A DNA stretch of 64,000 nucleotides from Serpula lacrymans var. lacrymans S7.9 (taxonomy: Eukaryota; Basidiomycota; Agaricomycetes; Boletales; Serpulaceae). The position numbers were made by a program, and so were the translations under genes. The notes under the pieces were generated by a model, which searched no databases, was not told the DNA's origin, and saw only the letters and a program-made list of their open reading frames with translations. Each line of letters begins with the position of its first letter. Within the stretch, counting starts at the first letter, position 1. This document shows positions 1 through 11,884 of the stretch, piece after piece. The stretch covers positions 473,298-537,297 of the forward strand of contig NW_006763305.1 of the NCBI RefSeq assembly GCF_000218685.1, written 5' to 3'.

Positions 1-713
1 ATTAAGGTTGCTAACGGCATCATTTTTTGCGGAGAGGATGGTGCGGTGGAGGAAATAATGGTCATCTTTGTCTCCATTTGCAATTCCAGGATAGGTAGTG
101 TCGACTAATGAGTCTATGGTGTTTTCTGGCATAAGCATGTTGGCGGGAAGCTCAATAGTTTCATCTCCTGCAATTCCACGACCACCACCAACATCCAGGA
201 GCCAGCTAGCAAAGGCTTCACTTTCTGGAGTACGGTCCAGGCGCATGTTCTGTGTGAGATAGCAGACATGGATATTTGTCCACAGTCGTGACCTTCTAAG
301 AGAGGCAGAAATGATGTGTTGCCTTAACCCTCTTGGAACAACAGGTGTTGTTTGGCGGAAGTCCCCTCCAAAGACCATTGTAATGCCTCCAAATGGAAGT
401 TGATTATCCAAAATGTCCCGCAATGTACGATCTAATGCTTTAATCCCATGACAGTGTTGCATTGGTGCTTCATCCCAGACAATAACTCCGGTATGTCTCA
501 ATACCTCATGGAGGTCAGAGTTTTTTGGAATCCTGCATGTGGATGTTTCATGTACAGGAATAGGGATTCAATCTCAGAGGATGCTACACATAGAGCAACA
601 TTATGATTATCTCTTGCTCAAGCAGCAGCGGCAATCGTATTACAGAGATATGTTTTTCCCTTACCCTTACCTTCAGCACTGTGAATAAAGCAAGTTATTC
701 CCCAATTATGATA
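1..713 (-). pseudogene. PIF1-like DNA helicase fragment (Helitron-type), broken
   Basis: The minus strand encodes the ATPase core of a PIF1-family helicase, the helicase half of Helitron Rep-Hel proteins in fungi. Reading from about 713 downwards I see a P-loop (SAEGKGKGKTY, in place of the usual GPGGTGKT), the block NTIAAAA, then VALCVASS. These are followed by IVWDEAPM (Walker B), PFGGITMVFGGDFRQTTPVVP (motif III region) and SRLWTNIHVCYLTQNMR. The frame is damaged: an in-frame TGA sits just after NTIAAAA near 627-630, and the frame shifts near 535-545, where the GGRTAHS-type block should be. The 3' part continues off the left edge of the window, and nothing of the Rep domain is visible upstream. 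Family assignment is strong. Origin from a Helitron rather than a free-standing PIF1 gene is inferred from how common such copies are in agarics. Confidence 0.85.
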
Positions 714-1310
714 GATTGACTGTATAATACAGTAAAGTGATCAAATTTTATTTAGTCAGAAGTCAGTGAACTTGTGCTGTCTGTCCTTATAAACGTGAGA
801 ATTTTCAATGTGGCTGCAATTTTCACTGCACTCGTTACTACTGCACTACCTTCCCTCTACTGCTAACCGAAAACCACGCGAGCGAAACTAAGCGAAAAAA
901 CGTGCTCCCACGTGTGCCGCACGCGACTTTTGGGACCACCGTCCCCTTCGTTATAGATATAGTACTAGTAGTGGGCTCAGACCGCAACACACATTCCATC
1001 TACAGGCACCCCATCTACGGACACCTCAGCGTCAAAGTGACCTTACTAGGCCTACACCTTGGTTATTTATTTCTTTTAGTGCCCCAGAACTTAAGAAGAC
1101 CTGATCATGTGGCCAGATAGCCCTATGCCGGTACGACTTACTACTGATATGGCACTGCAGAGGTATAACGCGCCAGCACCGCCCCAAATACTTGTAACTG
1201 GCGCCCTCTGATGTTCTCTTGGACTTGATGCATTCCTTGCGTTCAACTTACCCACGATTATTGCTTGGACTTCGTCGCCCATCATCCTGCGCTCTAGCTG
1301 CCGTTCTACC
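714..1310. other. Intergenic, no gene seen
   Basis: Short open frames occur here, but none has recognisable protein features. The right half is presumably the promoter and 5' UTR of the gene that starts at 1311. No Helitron terminus could be identified. Confidence 0.5.
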
Positions 1311-2641
1311 ATGAGTGTGTCTAAAGCCCAGCTCTTAGCCATTGCCAGTGTTCTGTTTGTGTTCTCCGCGTACACTATAAGTCCAGCCAATGGCCTGACT
1401 CAGGATCGTGGCCATATCTCAACTCGACGTACCGTTCTCGATGTGACCACGAACGTTACATGTTCTTCGGAGTACTCGTGGATGAACAACGATGAAGGGC
1501 AATCGCCATGTCTGGTGGTTGGTTATGTCCAGGCAGCTTGCGCAGAGGATTGCAAGTGCTTTTTCATTCATTGGTGATAATTCTCTCTGACTATAATCGT
1601 TCAGCTTGGTCCATAACCCCTTTGCTGAGCGGACACCACTATGATCAGCCTAATGTAACAACTGGTACAATAAACCCTTGCTCTTGGTTAGTTCAAATTC
1701 GTGAAGCTGAGCATTAGACTGACAATTTTTTGCATTCAGCTCTTGGTCGTCCTATAACCTATATAGCGCCTGCACAGTATGTCAGGGTTCATCTGGGTCT
1801 GTTCTGGTGTTCGTATTAAGGAACTTGCTTCAAGTTATCTACGTTTAAATATATCTTTATAGGTGGGGTACCTACAGTGCCGAGTGCCCTTCATCTGACA
1901 CGAGCTCGTACGTCTTCTTCTTTCCCTCGCTCTTTTACACTGAAAACTCAACCATGCTATGTATGGAACAGGTATTTCCCGTCTGGATATACGATATCCA
2001 CCAACACTTCCATACCTTATTGGGCTAGCATGAACCGTGAGCACTGAGATTTCCAAGGTCGAAGGAAGTATTCTGATTGTCATCGATATATTAGCCAGTG
2101 ACTGGACCAACGTTATTTTCAACACAAGCCAAGCCCAAACACTAGCCAACGAACGTAAGCTTCCAGTATAATGTCGATGTATCACAGCATGATGACGGAA
2201 TATTGAAACTCCAATACTATAGACAAAGCTGACCTCACACCTGGAACTTCGAACACTTCGAGCAAATCATCAATAGTTGGCCCAGTTGTCGGCGGCGTTG
2301 TCGGTGGCGTCGCTGCCCTCGTGATTGTTGGCATCATTGCCTTCATATTGTACAAGCGGAAAAAGGATACAACACAGCTTATGTCACCAGTCGACCTTGA
2401 TGGCGACGAAAACATGGCGCCTCGGGGTACGACGGGGCTAGCAGCAGTAAAAGCACACATGTCACACGCCCACTCGCCTTCAGACTCGTCGAGCTATTCC
2501 TACTTGATGACAACGCCTGCCATGCAGTTGCAGGAGGTGGGTCCACGATATGCATCACCCGGAGGGATTTCTTCAGTTGCGATGACACCAACGCTGTATA
2601 CCGGTAGCATGGTTTCTCGGCCCAATGTACCTATGGTCTGA
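1311..2641 (+). CDS. Secreted/type I single-pass membrane protein, multi-exon
   Basis: Function unknown. Exon 1 starts at ATG 1311 with a good signal peptide (LLAIASVLFVFSAYTI). The ectodomain carries the pattern I associate with a large agaric family: a CSSEYSWMNNDEGQSPC block, then PLLSGHHYDQP ending in NPC (about 1620-1687). After an intron (about 1688-1739) comes CSWSSYNLYSACTVCQG. Later exons give a W..YSAECPSS block, an FPSG..TSIPYWASMN block and WTNVIFNTSQAQTLANE. From about 2270 a Gly/Val-rich membrane segment (VGGVVGGVAALVIVGIIAFILY) is followed by a basic stop-transfer KRKK and a roughly 95-residue Ser/Thr/Pro cytosolic tail ending at 2641. About seven exons are needed. The junction between the GQSPC exon and the PLLSG exon does not join in frame with any obvious GT-AG pair, so I leave it open. 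This could be an unresolved intron or a 1-bp lesion. Confidence 0.7.
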
Positions 2642-2921
2642 TAGGGACTGGAGATTGACTTGTAGATTATTTTGCACATTATGTAAAGTTGGGATTCCTT
2701 GCGTTTGATTCTTCTCGATGCCCTTTATGCATGTTGACACACATTCAATACATAGTAGGCGTCTGACCAACATTTGCTAGCCGAACTCCTAAAAGGGCGT
2801 CAGAAAGAAAGAATTTGCAAAAGACCACTCTATTTCGGTTACCGTTTCACACGTGTTTGCATACCTGGATGATAGCGGTGATAAGATGTGGACTAACACT
2901 GTAGCAGTGCAGTGAATGGTT

Positions 2922-3183
2922 TTTTTCTGGTCAGTCACAACTTGGACCAGATTCGTATTCCTGGGTCAAATATACCGCTTGGGGTTTCCGATCGAGCTCG
3001 TTGAACGCGTCAGTAAGCACGCCTAAGTGTTCCAATTCGCGCGAGGCTTACAGTCAATCGGGTTTTCTGGTCAGTCACGACTCCTGATTCGTATTCCCGG
3101 CTCAAATATACCGCTTAGGGTTCCTGATCAAGTCCAGCGCGTCAGTAAGCACGCCTAAGTATCCCAATTCGCGTGAGGCTTAC
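2922..3183. repeat. Tandem direct repeat, about 130 bp x 2
   Basis: Copy 1 (2922-3052) and copy 2 (3063-3183) both begin TTCTGGTCAGTCAC and both contain AAATATACCGCTT and GCGTCAGTAAGCACGCCTAAG. Both end with GCGAGGCTTACA or GCGTGAGGCTTACA. They differ by scattered substitutions and short indels, so the duplication is not recent. No coding content is seen. Confidence 0.85.
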
Positions 3184-3957
3184 ACTCCAACTTGAAGATC
3201 CGTCCCCGAATCAGTGACGGTCCTGTCGCCGGAAATCCTGTCTTCTTGAAGACAAGGCTGCATCATACGCTAAATTGCAGTGATAAGCAGTTCCCCGCCA
3301 TTCATGTTATCTGGTCAATCAACGACCTGCCAACAACTAGTGCCGTAAACGCGCTGTATCTGTGCGGCACAAGTGGAGTTGTGCCAGAAATGGCGAGCCG
3401 ATGTTCGACTTTGAAGCATGAAGACCCGAAGCTTGAAGGCTGAAAGTGCTAGCAGCTATAAATTTGCCATGTCTTGCATACGCGAGCGAGCGACGTGCCA
3501 GTGCGCAGTGTGACATATATGACCTGGCCAAATGATCGTGTGCCGAGGGCTGGCTGAATCTGACATTCTCTGGACATGCTTTCGGCTGAAAGAAAGTAAA
3601 TATACTAATACCGTGACGAGCCTGCAGTATTAGCACTTAGGTACGACATTGAGGGACTAACCTAGGACGGAGTGCTACGGCTCATGGTCCGCATCGTAGT
3701 ATATACTTGGTACATACTAATGCGGAATCAAGGCCACGAGAAGTTGAAACCTGGGTGTCAGTGGGTAAGTTTCTTAGTGATTATTGCTCAGGGGCCAGCT
3801 AGCTTAAATGCACTAATAATTGCCTTTTGACCGCTTAATCGCAATGCTTGATCACCGTCGTGTTATCTGAGGAGTAACAGAAGGTTAATACGAGGTACAC
3901 AGAGCTGCTCTGAGCAGTTTCTGTGTTCGGATATTCCCTTAGGTGGCTGTGAGTGGT

Positions 3958-4016
3958 CTGGCAAAATCCTGAATATGGAATAGAAGGCCGTGGTGGCCTA
4001 TTCAGGATTTTGCCAG
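3958..4016. repeat. 18-bp perfect inverted repeat
   Basis: The arm CTGGCAAAATCCTGAATA at 3958-3975 is matched perfectly by its reverse complement at 3999-4016. The 23-nt spacer itself holds GGCC-GTGGT-GGCC. No flanking duplication is evident. Confidence 0.85.
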
Positions 4017-4278
4017 TGAGCAAGTGTCCGAGTTGGCGATCTGGATTTGATCTTTGCCTCATGCCACAGCCACTGACCGCCGCTTTCTGCTTCGCTGTCT
4101 TTACCCATGGGCCAATTCTGTCTTTTGGACCACAAAATTTCGTGCTGCTATCATATAAAATGTCTACCAGTAGTTTACTTTGTCAGTCTCTTCGTCGCTC
4201 GCCTCTTCACCCTGCTACCATAACCTGTCAGAAGCACGACTATCACCTGTAAGACTCTTCTGCCACCATTAATCACCC

Positions 4279-5984
4279 ATGTCAAGCAACCGAATGCTTG
4301 ATGTTTTGAAGAAGAGGACTTCGGTATGTTTCTATGATGCTATCTATCTTTTGTACTCGACCTTTCTTTCCAGTCCTCTTTTGATGGTAGACTTGGCACC
4401 AACTATGTTCCTACTGCCGCACAAACTAAGGAAATCAAAGCTCACATAGAGGAGTCAAAGGTGGCGCTCTCTACTATGAGGACCACCATGACACGCCTTA
4501 GGTGCATGCTGGACCAGCTCGAAAGCAATGAAGCAGAAACACAAAAATACGTCGAGGACTGTGAGGCTCTAATCACGCTTGCCAGACGTATGCCACCTGA
4601 GATCGTGTCCCACATATTCGAATACTGCATACCTCCTGAAGGATCTCGACCATCTGTGTCAGAAGCTCCACTGCTGCTCAGTAGGATATGTAGGCATTGG
4701 CAAGAGGTCGCTCTCGCGACACCTCAACTCTGGTCCGCGATCAGACTTCATCTTCCTGCAAATATATTTGAATGGGATACGGCTTTGTTCAGGCATGTCC
4801 AGGCCTTGCAGTTCTGGCTCGATCACTCGGGCAATCTTCCCCTGGAACTGGCCATCTCTCACGACACACACCCTTCTATCCTCATAAATCATTTCGATCA
4901 AGAAAGATTCTTGTTTACCTCTGTGGCATACCAGCTGCTCTTTGATCACATCCAATCTAATTGCCATCGCCTACTTACTTTATCTGTTACTATGCCTATC
5001 TATTTCTTCCATCACTTTAGTCTAATTTGTGGCCAGCCACTCCCTGTGCTAGAGGAGGTTAGCCTTCGTCCGAGCGACATACCCCTCCAGTCTGGCCATT
5101 TGCCCATCATCAACTTCTGCAACGCTGATCGTTTACGTTCGTTATCCACCACCATTCCTTTCCATCGGATTGGTGACTTTCACGTCCCGTGGCATCAGCT
5201 TACTCGGTTACGACTGAAAGAAGAGCATCCCACCCAGTTCTCGCTATCCCTAAACGACTACTTCTCAATACTTCAACATTGTACCCATCTCGAAGTATGC
5301 ACCCTCCACATCTTCGATGGTCTATTCCGTAGACCGACATCTCCCCTGGTCATCCCATCACTGCAGGACTTCCAACTGCACGTAGTGATGTTTTTCCAGT
5401 CACGCGATTCTCGGTTGGGGGACTTTTTAAGCTCCCTCGTTCTTCCTTGCCTTCAGCGGCTTCACATCAGCTGTGCGGTCATACCAAGGCCGGTCCAAGT
5501 ACCGCCTGGAACATATCAACTCGAACTTACCAGCTTCCTCCTCCGAACTCGTCGCCAGCTCCAAGCTCTCACGCTAAAAGACGTGCCTATCACATCCAGT
5601 CAGATATTCGCGTGTTGTTCGATCTCGCCCCAGGTCACAAACTTAAAGCTTCTCCCCATGTATCCTTTAAAAATAGATAGCGAGATCATACAAGCGTTGA
5701 CACCTGTAGACGGCATACCGGCTCTATGTCCAAAGCTTAAGGCACTCGAACTTGGGTTTGGTTCTCTGTTCGAGAGCGATCCACTGCTCGAAATGGTTTC
5801 TGCGCGGAACGGACGATTACCTTCTGACGAGAGTGGAGTCCCCGCGCTGGATAGCGTGGCCATTGTGCTCTACAGGAACCATTTTCCCTCACCTCCGCCC
5901 GACACTAAGACCCGCATGACTAGATATAAATCACGTCTTCAGTATGCACTCACAAACGGAACGGCAGACGTCATATGGGGCTAG
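4279..5984 (+). CDS. F-box domain protein (paralogue 1)
   Basis: Likely substrate-recognition subunit of an SCF (Skp1-Cullin-F-box) ubiquitin ligase; the substrate is unknown. The start is ATG 4279. Exon 1 (4279-4323, 15 codons) is followed by a 50-nt GT-AG intron (4324-4373) in phase 0, and exon 2 runs 4374-5984, giving 551 aa. Residues about 25-85 form a coiled-coil-like leader. The F-box begins at about residue 88 with MPPEIVSHIFEYC and continues through LLLSRICRHWQEVALATPQLWSAI. The remaining 400 or so residues are Leu-rich and LRR-like without a crisp repeat (for example LQDFQLHVVMF, LQALTLKDV). This is the usual architecture of the very large agaric F-box family. The gene is a clear duplicate of the one at 8468-10205, sharing intron position and phase, leader motif KxMLDV/NRMLDV and C-terminal motif ETRMTRYKSRL/KTRMTRYKSRL. 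Confidence 0.9.
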
Positions 5985-8467
5985 CACCCGACTACTCAAG
6001 CTTCACAAGTAGCATTCGTCGCCGAGCTGGATCTGTGCATTCGGATGGTAGTCGTACTTTTTGTTTTACTCAGTCCCAAGATTCTACTTATATCTATATA
6101 CTTCTGGGTGCAATGTTCAGTCCTGTGTTTTGATGTATAGTGCCCATACATATTGAGACGAATTCACGAGACTGAATCTACGAGGTCTCAACACAACATA
6201 TATATTGGCAGGGTGAAAATATGATCTTGAATGATATCAAGCGTGTGTTCAGATTGGACCATCATATCGAACTAAGGTTTTGCAGTCTTTTCATTTTGGA
6301 ACTGTAGAGGCGTTGTCCCAAACATGAACAAAACGCACGTAACTAAAATGACCATGATGCGATCGATTGCGAAACTTTCCCGAGGGCATCGCTGAACCAG
6401 GAACAAGCTAGACCTTTCAGTCAAACTTTGCGCTGACGAAGAAAGGGGGGCATTGGACTTCTTTATGCAACCAGAAGAGATTGTTGCTAAGATCCGACCG
6501 TAAGGTGTGCGATGCCTGTTATCCCCGTGGAAGGGAGAGGAAAGGGTGACAGGGTGCTGGTATCGTTCTGTATGTATCCCCGAGGACAGCGAGGCGTAGA
6601 TTGGCAGCTGATTTATGTCAATGATCTGATTGGGCATGTATCGTTATCCCACAGGCCCACATGCACGAGTACTTACAGCCGGATCGAAGAGAGCCAGTCA
6701 GATCTGTGACAACGACAATGACCTACGGGAGCTCTTCGAAAATTGTCATGGGGCGGCTATATATTACACCATTGCAGCACAGCAGTCGTGATCATGCGGC
6801 AATAATGCTTCTGCTCCTGACGTTCCTACGCATGAGCAGAGTTGTTCAACGTTAAACCATCAACCTGTTGCCTTTTAGAGTTTATTGTTTGGAACACCTA
6901 GCACACACTCTGGCTCGTCCGGTTTTGTCTTAATGAGCGGAACCCACGCTCGCTTCACGATTAAAAAAGGTTATGAACGTGCTGCTGCCAGTCTAGGTAC
7001 TGTGAATTGAAGCTCGGCAAAGAAGTTGAGAAGTCTTATCTTCTCTTCCGAGTCACTTACACGAGTACTGTGGGGGTCGGGCGCTAATCTTTTAGGTCTT
7101 GTGGGGCGATTCTGAAGCTAGGAAGCTCTTATCTAGTAGATAGAGTGCACAAACCTTTTTTAGGTATCGGTGAATCAAAATACCAGAACTTCTCATAAGA
7201 GGCTGGTGCACAGTCCGGGTCATATGCGGCAGGCAAATGTGGAGGGTGCAAACTTTGTGTAAATATGATTCAGACGTTTGATCTGGTAAACTGTCGATGA
7301 GCCACTTACCAAGTAAATTCGATTGGCCATGGTGCATTCATAAATTGAATTGCAGCCATACAACGCATATTGTATGAACACATGTGAACACTATGTTAAC
7401 TCTTGCTGCGCTCACTCCAAATGTACCTGTAGGCCGGCTGTGGAAGATGTGTAATAAATCTGATTGCGCCGTTCTTCGAAATGCTGACTTGACCAGACCT
7501 TCCAACGATCTGCGACTCGGTGTTGGACTGGGAAAGCTTGATGGCCTTACCTCTTTTTTATGTACCCGCACTCTTCGGAACTGTGTGTAAAGGGTCCACT
7601 GGTTCAGAGCGGCGATTTCTGGCCAATCGGTAATGACCATGCGGACTATCCTACGTTACTATACTTACTTGATTCTGTCGGGAGCTTGAAGAGAGCCGAG
7701 GATTCAAGGAGCGCGCTGAGGATCTAGATATTGTCAGGGTCGTAAGAAAAGCGCTGAGTTAGGGTGCCTCACCAATCCTAATATCCAATGTGTACTATTT
7801 CCAATAGTCGTGCTCAGGTTGCTCGCATTCTGGAAAAACTTTTTCAAGAGTTGTCTTTTCAGCGCCTGAATGGGCATCTGTAACAGAGTCTGGAGGCTGG
7901 GACTCACCTATGTGGCACCACAGTCAATATTGAGACATATGATCTAGTCTCTTTTACCTAGCCATTTCAATTCTGGGTTTTTAACTCCATAGGTCTAACC
8001 TGAAAAGTTGTGCCAGTAATGCCAGTTCCGCGGCAATAGCTGAGCTTGAAAAAACCGCTGATAGTTCGTTCACTGATCCCGAAGGGGCAAGATTAGACAC
8101 AAGGAATCAGCGACCTTGACTGGGAATAAGGGAGAATGTGGTCTCTCCCAGATAGACCAGTAAGGAAGTAATTATGAAGAACTAAAAGGCATCGTCTCAG
8201 GAGCAAGGCATAATTACTCCGTTTCGTATCTGGTCATTTTGCCTCATGTTATTCCCACAAAATCACAGGTTATCGTTATCCACCTGTTTCTCTTCTCGTC
8301 AGTACCTTATCAATAAAACTATCATGATTTTCTAGGATACAGATCGGCCATTTTTCTATAAATCCGTTCATCCTCTCTGGTACTCTTGTCTCGCAACTCA
8401 CCAGTCATTTCAAGCCATCGGTTACCAGTAACAATTCACGCAAGTCTCTTACTGTCTCATTTTCACT
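5985..8467. other. Intergenic between the two F-box paralogues
   Basis: About 2.5 kb with several short open frames on both strands (for example 6272-6637 and 7338-7640 on the minus strand). None shows a domain, a convincing splice pattern or a signal peptide. I see no transposon ends here. Confidence 0.5.
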
Positions 8468-10205
8468 ATGTCCAGCCAGAAAATGCTTGACGTTCCAAAT
8501 CCAAAGGACTGGAAATCAGTGCGTACATAGGACCTGGTGTCTTGGGCATAGTACATTTAATCTGACTTATATTTTATAGAGTTCCATCAAGGATAAACTC
8601 GGTACCAACTATGTTCCTTCTGTCTCGCAAGTTAAAGACATCAAGGCTCAAATAGCAGAGTCTAGGGTCTCATTATCTGCCAAAAGAGCTGCTATAGCAC
8701 GTCATCGGAAGATGCTGAAACAACTCGAAAGCGAAGAAGCGGATGCCAGGAAATACGTCGAAGATTGCGAGGCCCTTCTTACGCCTGCTAGACGTATGCC
8801 GCCCGAGGTCATTACCAATATCTTTAAATATTGCCTTCCCTCGGAAGGATCTCGGCCATCGACCTCTGACGCTCCACTCCTACTTAGTAGGATATGTAGT
8901 CATTGGCGACAAGTAGTTCTCTCGACACCACATCTCTGGTCCGCCCTTAATCTTCACCTTCCTGCAAGAATACGTGACTGGGATGCGACCTTGGTCTCCC
9001 ATGTCGCAGCCCTATCATTCTGGCTGGATCACTTGGGCTCTCATCCTCTGAAACTAAGCATCGCTCACGATGCACATCCATCGATTTCCATAAGCACCAC
9101 AGAGCAAGAAACATTTATGCTTTCTTCAGTACCATACAAGATGCTTTCCGCTTGCATCGAATCTAGTTGTCATCGCCTCCTCACTCTATCCGTCATAATG
9201 CCCGCAAGTTTCTTCAGTCTCTTTAGGCAACTAGCTGTACAGCCACTTCCCAGACTAGAAGAAATCAGCCTTCATCCGACCGACCGATCGCTTTCGCCTG
9301 GTCATTTGCTCCTCATCAACTTCTGCAACGCCGATCGTTTATATTCATTGTCTACCAGCATACCTCTGTATCGCATTGCTGACATTAACGTACCATGGCA
9401 TCAACTCACTCGATTACGCCTACAAGATCATTACCCAGATCAATCTTCACTTTCTCTAAACGACTATTTTTCCATCCTTCAGCATTGTACCCAGGTTGAA
9501 CAGTGCGTCCTTAGAGTCTTCGACGGTTTGTTCCACAGACCACAAGCGCTCCTGGTTATTCCGTCATTGTTAGATTTCCGTCTCAGCGTAGTGATGTTTA
9601 CTCAGTCACCTGATTCTCGTCTCGCACATTTCCTTAGCACACTCGTATTTCCCCACCTCCAGCGGCTTCATATAGGCTGCAATATTATCCCAAGGCCACT
9701 TCACATACCTCCTGGTTTATGTCTACTCGAACTTTCCCCCTTCCTCCTTCGAACTCGTCGCCAACTTCAATCTCTAACGCTTGAATACATGAACGTTTCC
9801 TCCAGCCAGATATTCGCATGCTGTTCGATCTTGCCACAGCTCACGTACATGAAATTTCTCTCCAGTATTGCTTTAAGGACGGATGACGAGATTATCCAGG
9901 CTTTGACACCTGTAGACGGTATCCCGGTCATCTGTCCTAAACTCAAGGCACTTGAAGTCGGGTTTGGGGATCCATTCGAGAGCGTACCGTTGTTAGAGAT
10001 GATCTCTGCGCGTAGGCGACAAAGTTCTGATCAAGAAGCTGCAGTTGTTGCATTGGAGAGCTTGACGATTGTGCTATACAGAAGCTGTTTTGTTAGGGTG
10101 ATGCCGTCTGATGCAGGCATGGAGACTCGCATGACACGGTATAAATCTCGTCTTCGAATGGCGCTCGCAGGTGGGACGGCAGACATTATCTGGAATCATA
10201 TCTAA
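8468..10205 (+). CDS. F-box domain protein (paralogue 2)
   Basis: Tandem paralogue of the gene at 4279-5984, in the same orientation. ATG 8468 opens a 17-codon exon 1 (8468-8518). A phase-0 intron (8519-8579) follows, then exon 2 (8580-10205), giving 558 aa. The Lys/Arg/Glu-rich leader (KMLKQLESEEADARKYVEDC) precedes the F-box at about residue 90 (MPPEVITNIFKYC). The C-terminal part is Leu-rich and collinear with paralogue 1: HLLLINFCNADRL, VPWHQLTRLRL, LTPVDGIP and MTRYKSRLR are near identical in both. Expected role is SCF substrate selection, inferred from the F-box only. The reading frame is intact, so both copies are probably functional. Confidence 0.9.
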
Positions 10206-11032
10206 CTAGGAAGCATTTGCTTTTATGGATATCATATAGAATTAACTATCAGGTCCCATGCTATCTGCGCTGCCTTTTGTATCAAGCGATGGTGAAAATG
10301 TACGGCAACTCACTGGAATTCCATAAACATTCTACGCTGAAGCGTTGAGGCCTAAATTAAAGTATAGCATATAAATAGCAGAGGGTGAAACAAAAAATTG
10401 GCGGGACCACCACCGGCAGTGGTTTATATTACCTACCAAGTTGGGCGGTGTCATTTTTGGTGCGTAGTTCCTGGTATATAGCGCTCGTGTTCCATCAGAC
10501 TGTATGTACTAACAACACTGCATCCATGCTGAGGAAAACTATCATCTGTCACATGTCTTCATTTCCCTAGTAATGTCCGAGTCCTCGGCGTTACTCCAGG
10601 ACTTTCAACCTTTCGACTGTACTCGCTTATTCTCGCTTTATGCTGTTTAGAATATAAATAAGTGGAGTGTACTTGGACCGCATGAGTGAGGGACTTTTGC
10701 GTTGCAGCGGCAGTGTTTAGAAGAGGGTGTGTTATGCAAGCCAGTATCATACATAGATAGAATTTTAAAGTTCGATAAGATTCGACTTGGAAAATATTTG
10801 TAGTTTGAAAAATGAGTCAGAGCCGCCTCTGTAAATGAGAACTGGTAAGATGGGTCGGTAAGATGGAGCTGCGAGGGCTAGACTCAGACACCAACTGAGG
10901 TGAAAGAATTCAGCCAGAATCTGTTGAGTAGGTATTTCTATGCCAGCCGAAAAGGGTAGTAAGTGATAAGAGACAGTCTCGCGCGATGGAAGTTAGGGAC
11001 AGGTATCAGTGTCGAATTCTCCCTAACCAACA
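10206..11032. other. Intergenic, no gene seen
   Basis: Contains the 3' region of the F-box gene and the region downstream of the minus-strand PPxY gene. No coding or repeat structure was recognised. Confidence 0.45.
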
Positions 11033-11884
11033 TCAGACTGGAGAATAAGCAGGAGGAGGATTGGTGGGAAGATATATCACAGTCGGATTAGAAAGAACCA
11101 TTTGGACTTGGGGTGGTATCAAAGATAATCGGGGGGTAGGTTGATCATGGGAAAAAGAGGCTCTGAATAAGCCAGGAAACTGATATAGAGCAGGCGACGA
11201 CGATAATGGGCGCAAGGGAACATACGCTGGTGGCGGCGTCGGCGGTACAGAGGGCTGATGGTGAACCCACGGTTGTGCAGATATATGATGTGGTAAACGC
11301 ATAATATACAGTCCACGAATTATTCCACTAATCCCTGGAAGGATAGGCTGACTTGCATCGTTCGACCGTGAGTGCCTCAAGCCCCACCATTTCTTGATGG
11401 AAATAATGACAGCAAAAATGCTCAAAGTAGCGATGACTATCCCTACAGCAAATATTTTTAATATGATTTGAGTACCGTAGATTTACTTACCGATGGCAAC
11501 TACACTTGTGTTTAGTCTGGGACCTGGACTGGCTCGTTCAATAAATCTGAAGATTTACAGCAGTGAGCTCCATCAGATGCAAAGCATGAAACGGGACACT
11601 TACTGAAGCTGCACATATATGCTCGAATCATCTGCCCCAAGCACAAGTTGTGGGAATATTAGCCCATAGACGATGGGATAGATAGCGTAGAAATCTTCAC
11701 AGAATGAAAGCCGGTGATTCATCAGCTTGTACACAAACCGACGAGAAGGCTTTTGTGAAAATGGAAATGGAGGTGAGTACGGCTCACCAGGTTTATCATT
11801 ATTCCAAAGCCATAGAGTACTCCTCGTGAATGCTGAGTGGATAAAACGCGGATACAGCCAGGACTTCAGAATTAAAAACAGCAC
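11033..11884 (-). CDS. Single-pass membrane protein with PPxY motifs (5' end unresolved)
   Basis: Three exons join in frame: up to 11604, 11546-11491 and 11442-11033, with GTAAGT donors and TTCAG/TGTAG acceptors. The joined product runs through VLGADDSSIYVQLQ, then FIERASPGPRLNTS. A membrane segment follows (VVAIGIVIATLSIFAVIISI) with a basic KKWW stop-transfer, and then a Pro-rich cytosolic tail of about 110 residues. The tail has two PPPAY motifs, one about 40 residues into the tail and one three residues from the C-terminus. PPxY motifs are ligands of WW domains, notably those of the Rsp5/Nedd4 ubiquitin ligase, and small membrane proteins with such tails often act as Rsp5 adaptors. That role is inference. 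The upstream end is uncertain: the open frame extends to about 11884 without an ATG, so at least one 5' exon, presumably with a signal peptide, is missing from this model. Confidence 0.55.

Larger units (their letters stand above)
2642..4278. other. Intergenic region with two repeat structures
   Basis: No gene is recognisable. It holds a 130-bp direct duplication (2922-3183) and an 18-bp perfect inverted repeat (3958-4016), listed separately. The last 100 bp should be the promoter and leader of the F-box gene. Confidence 0.5.
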
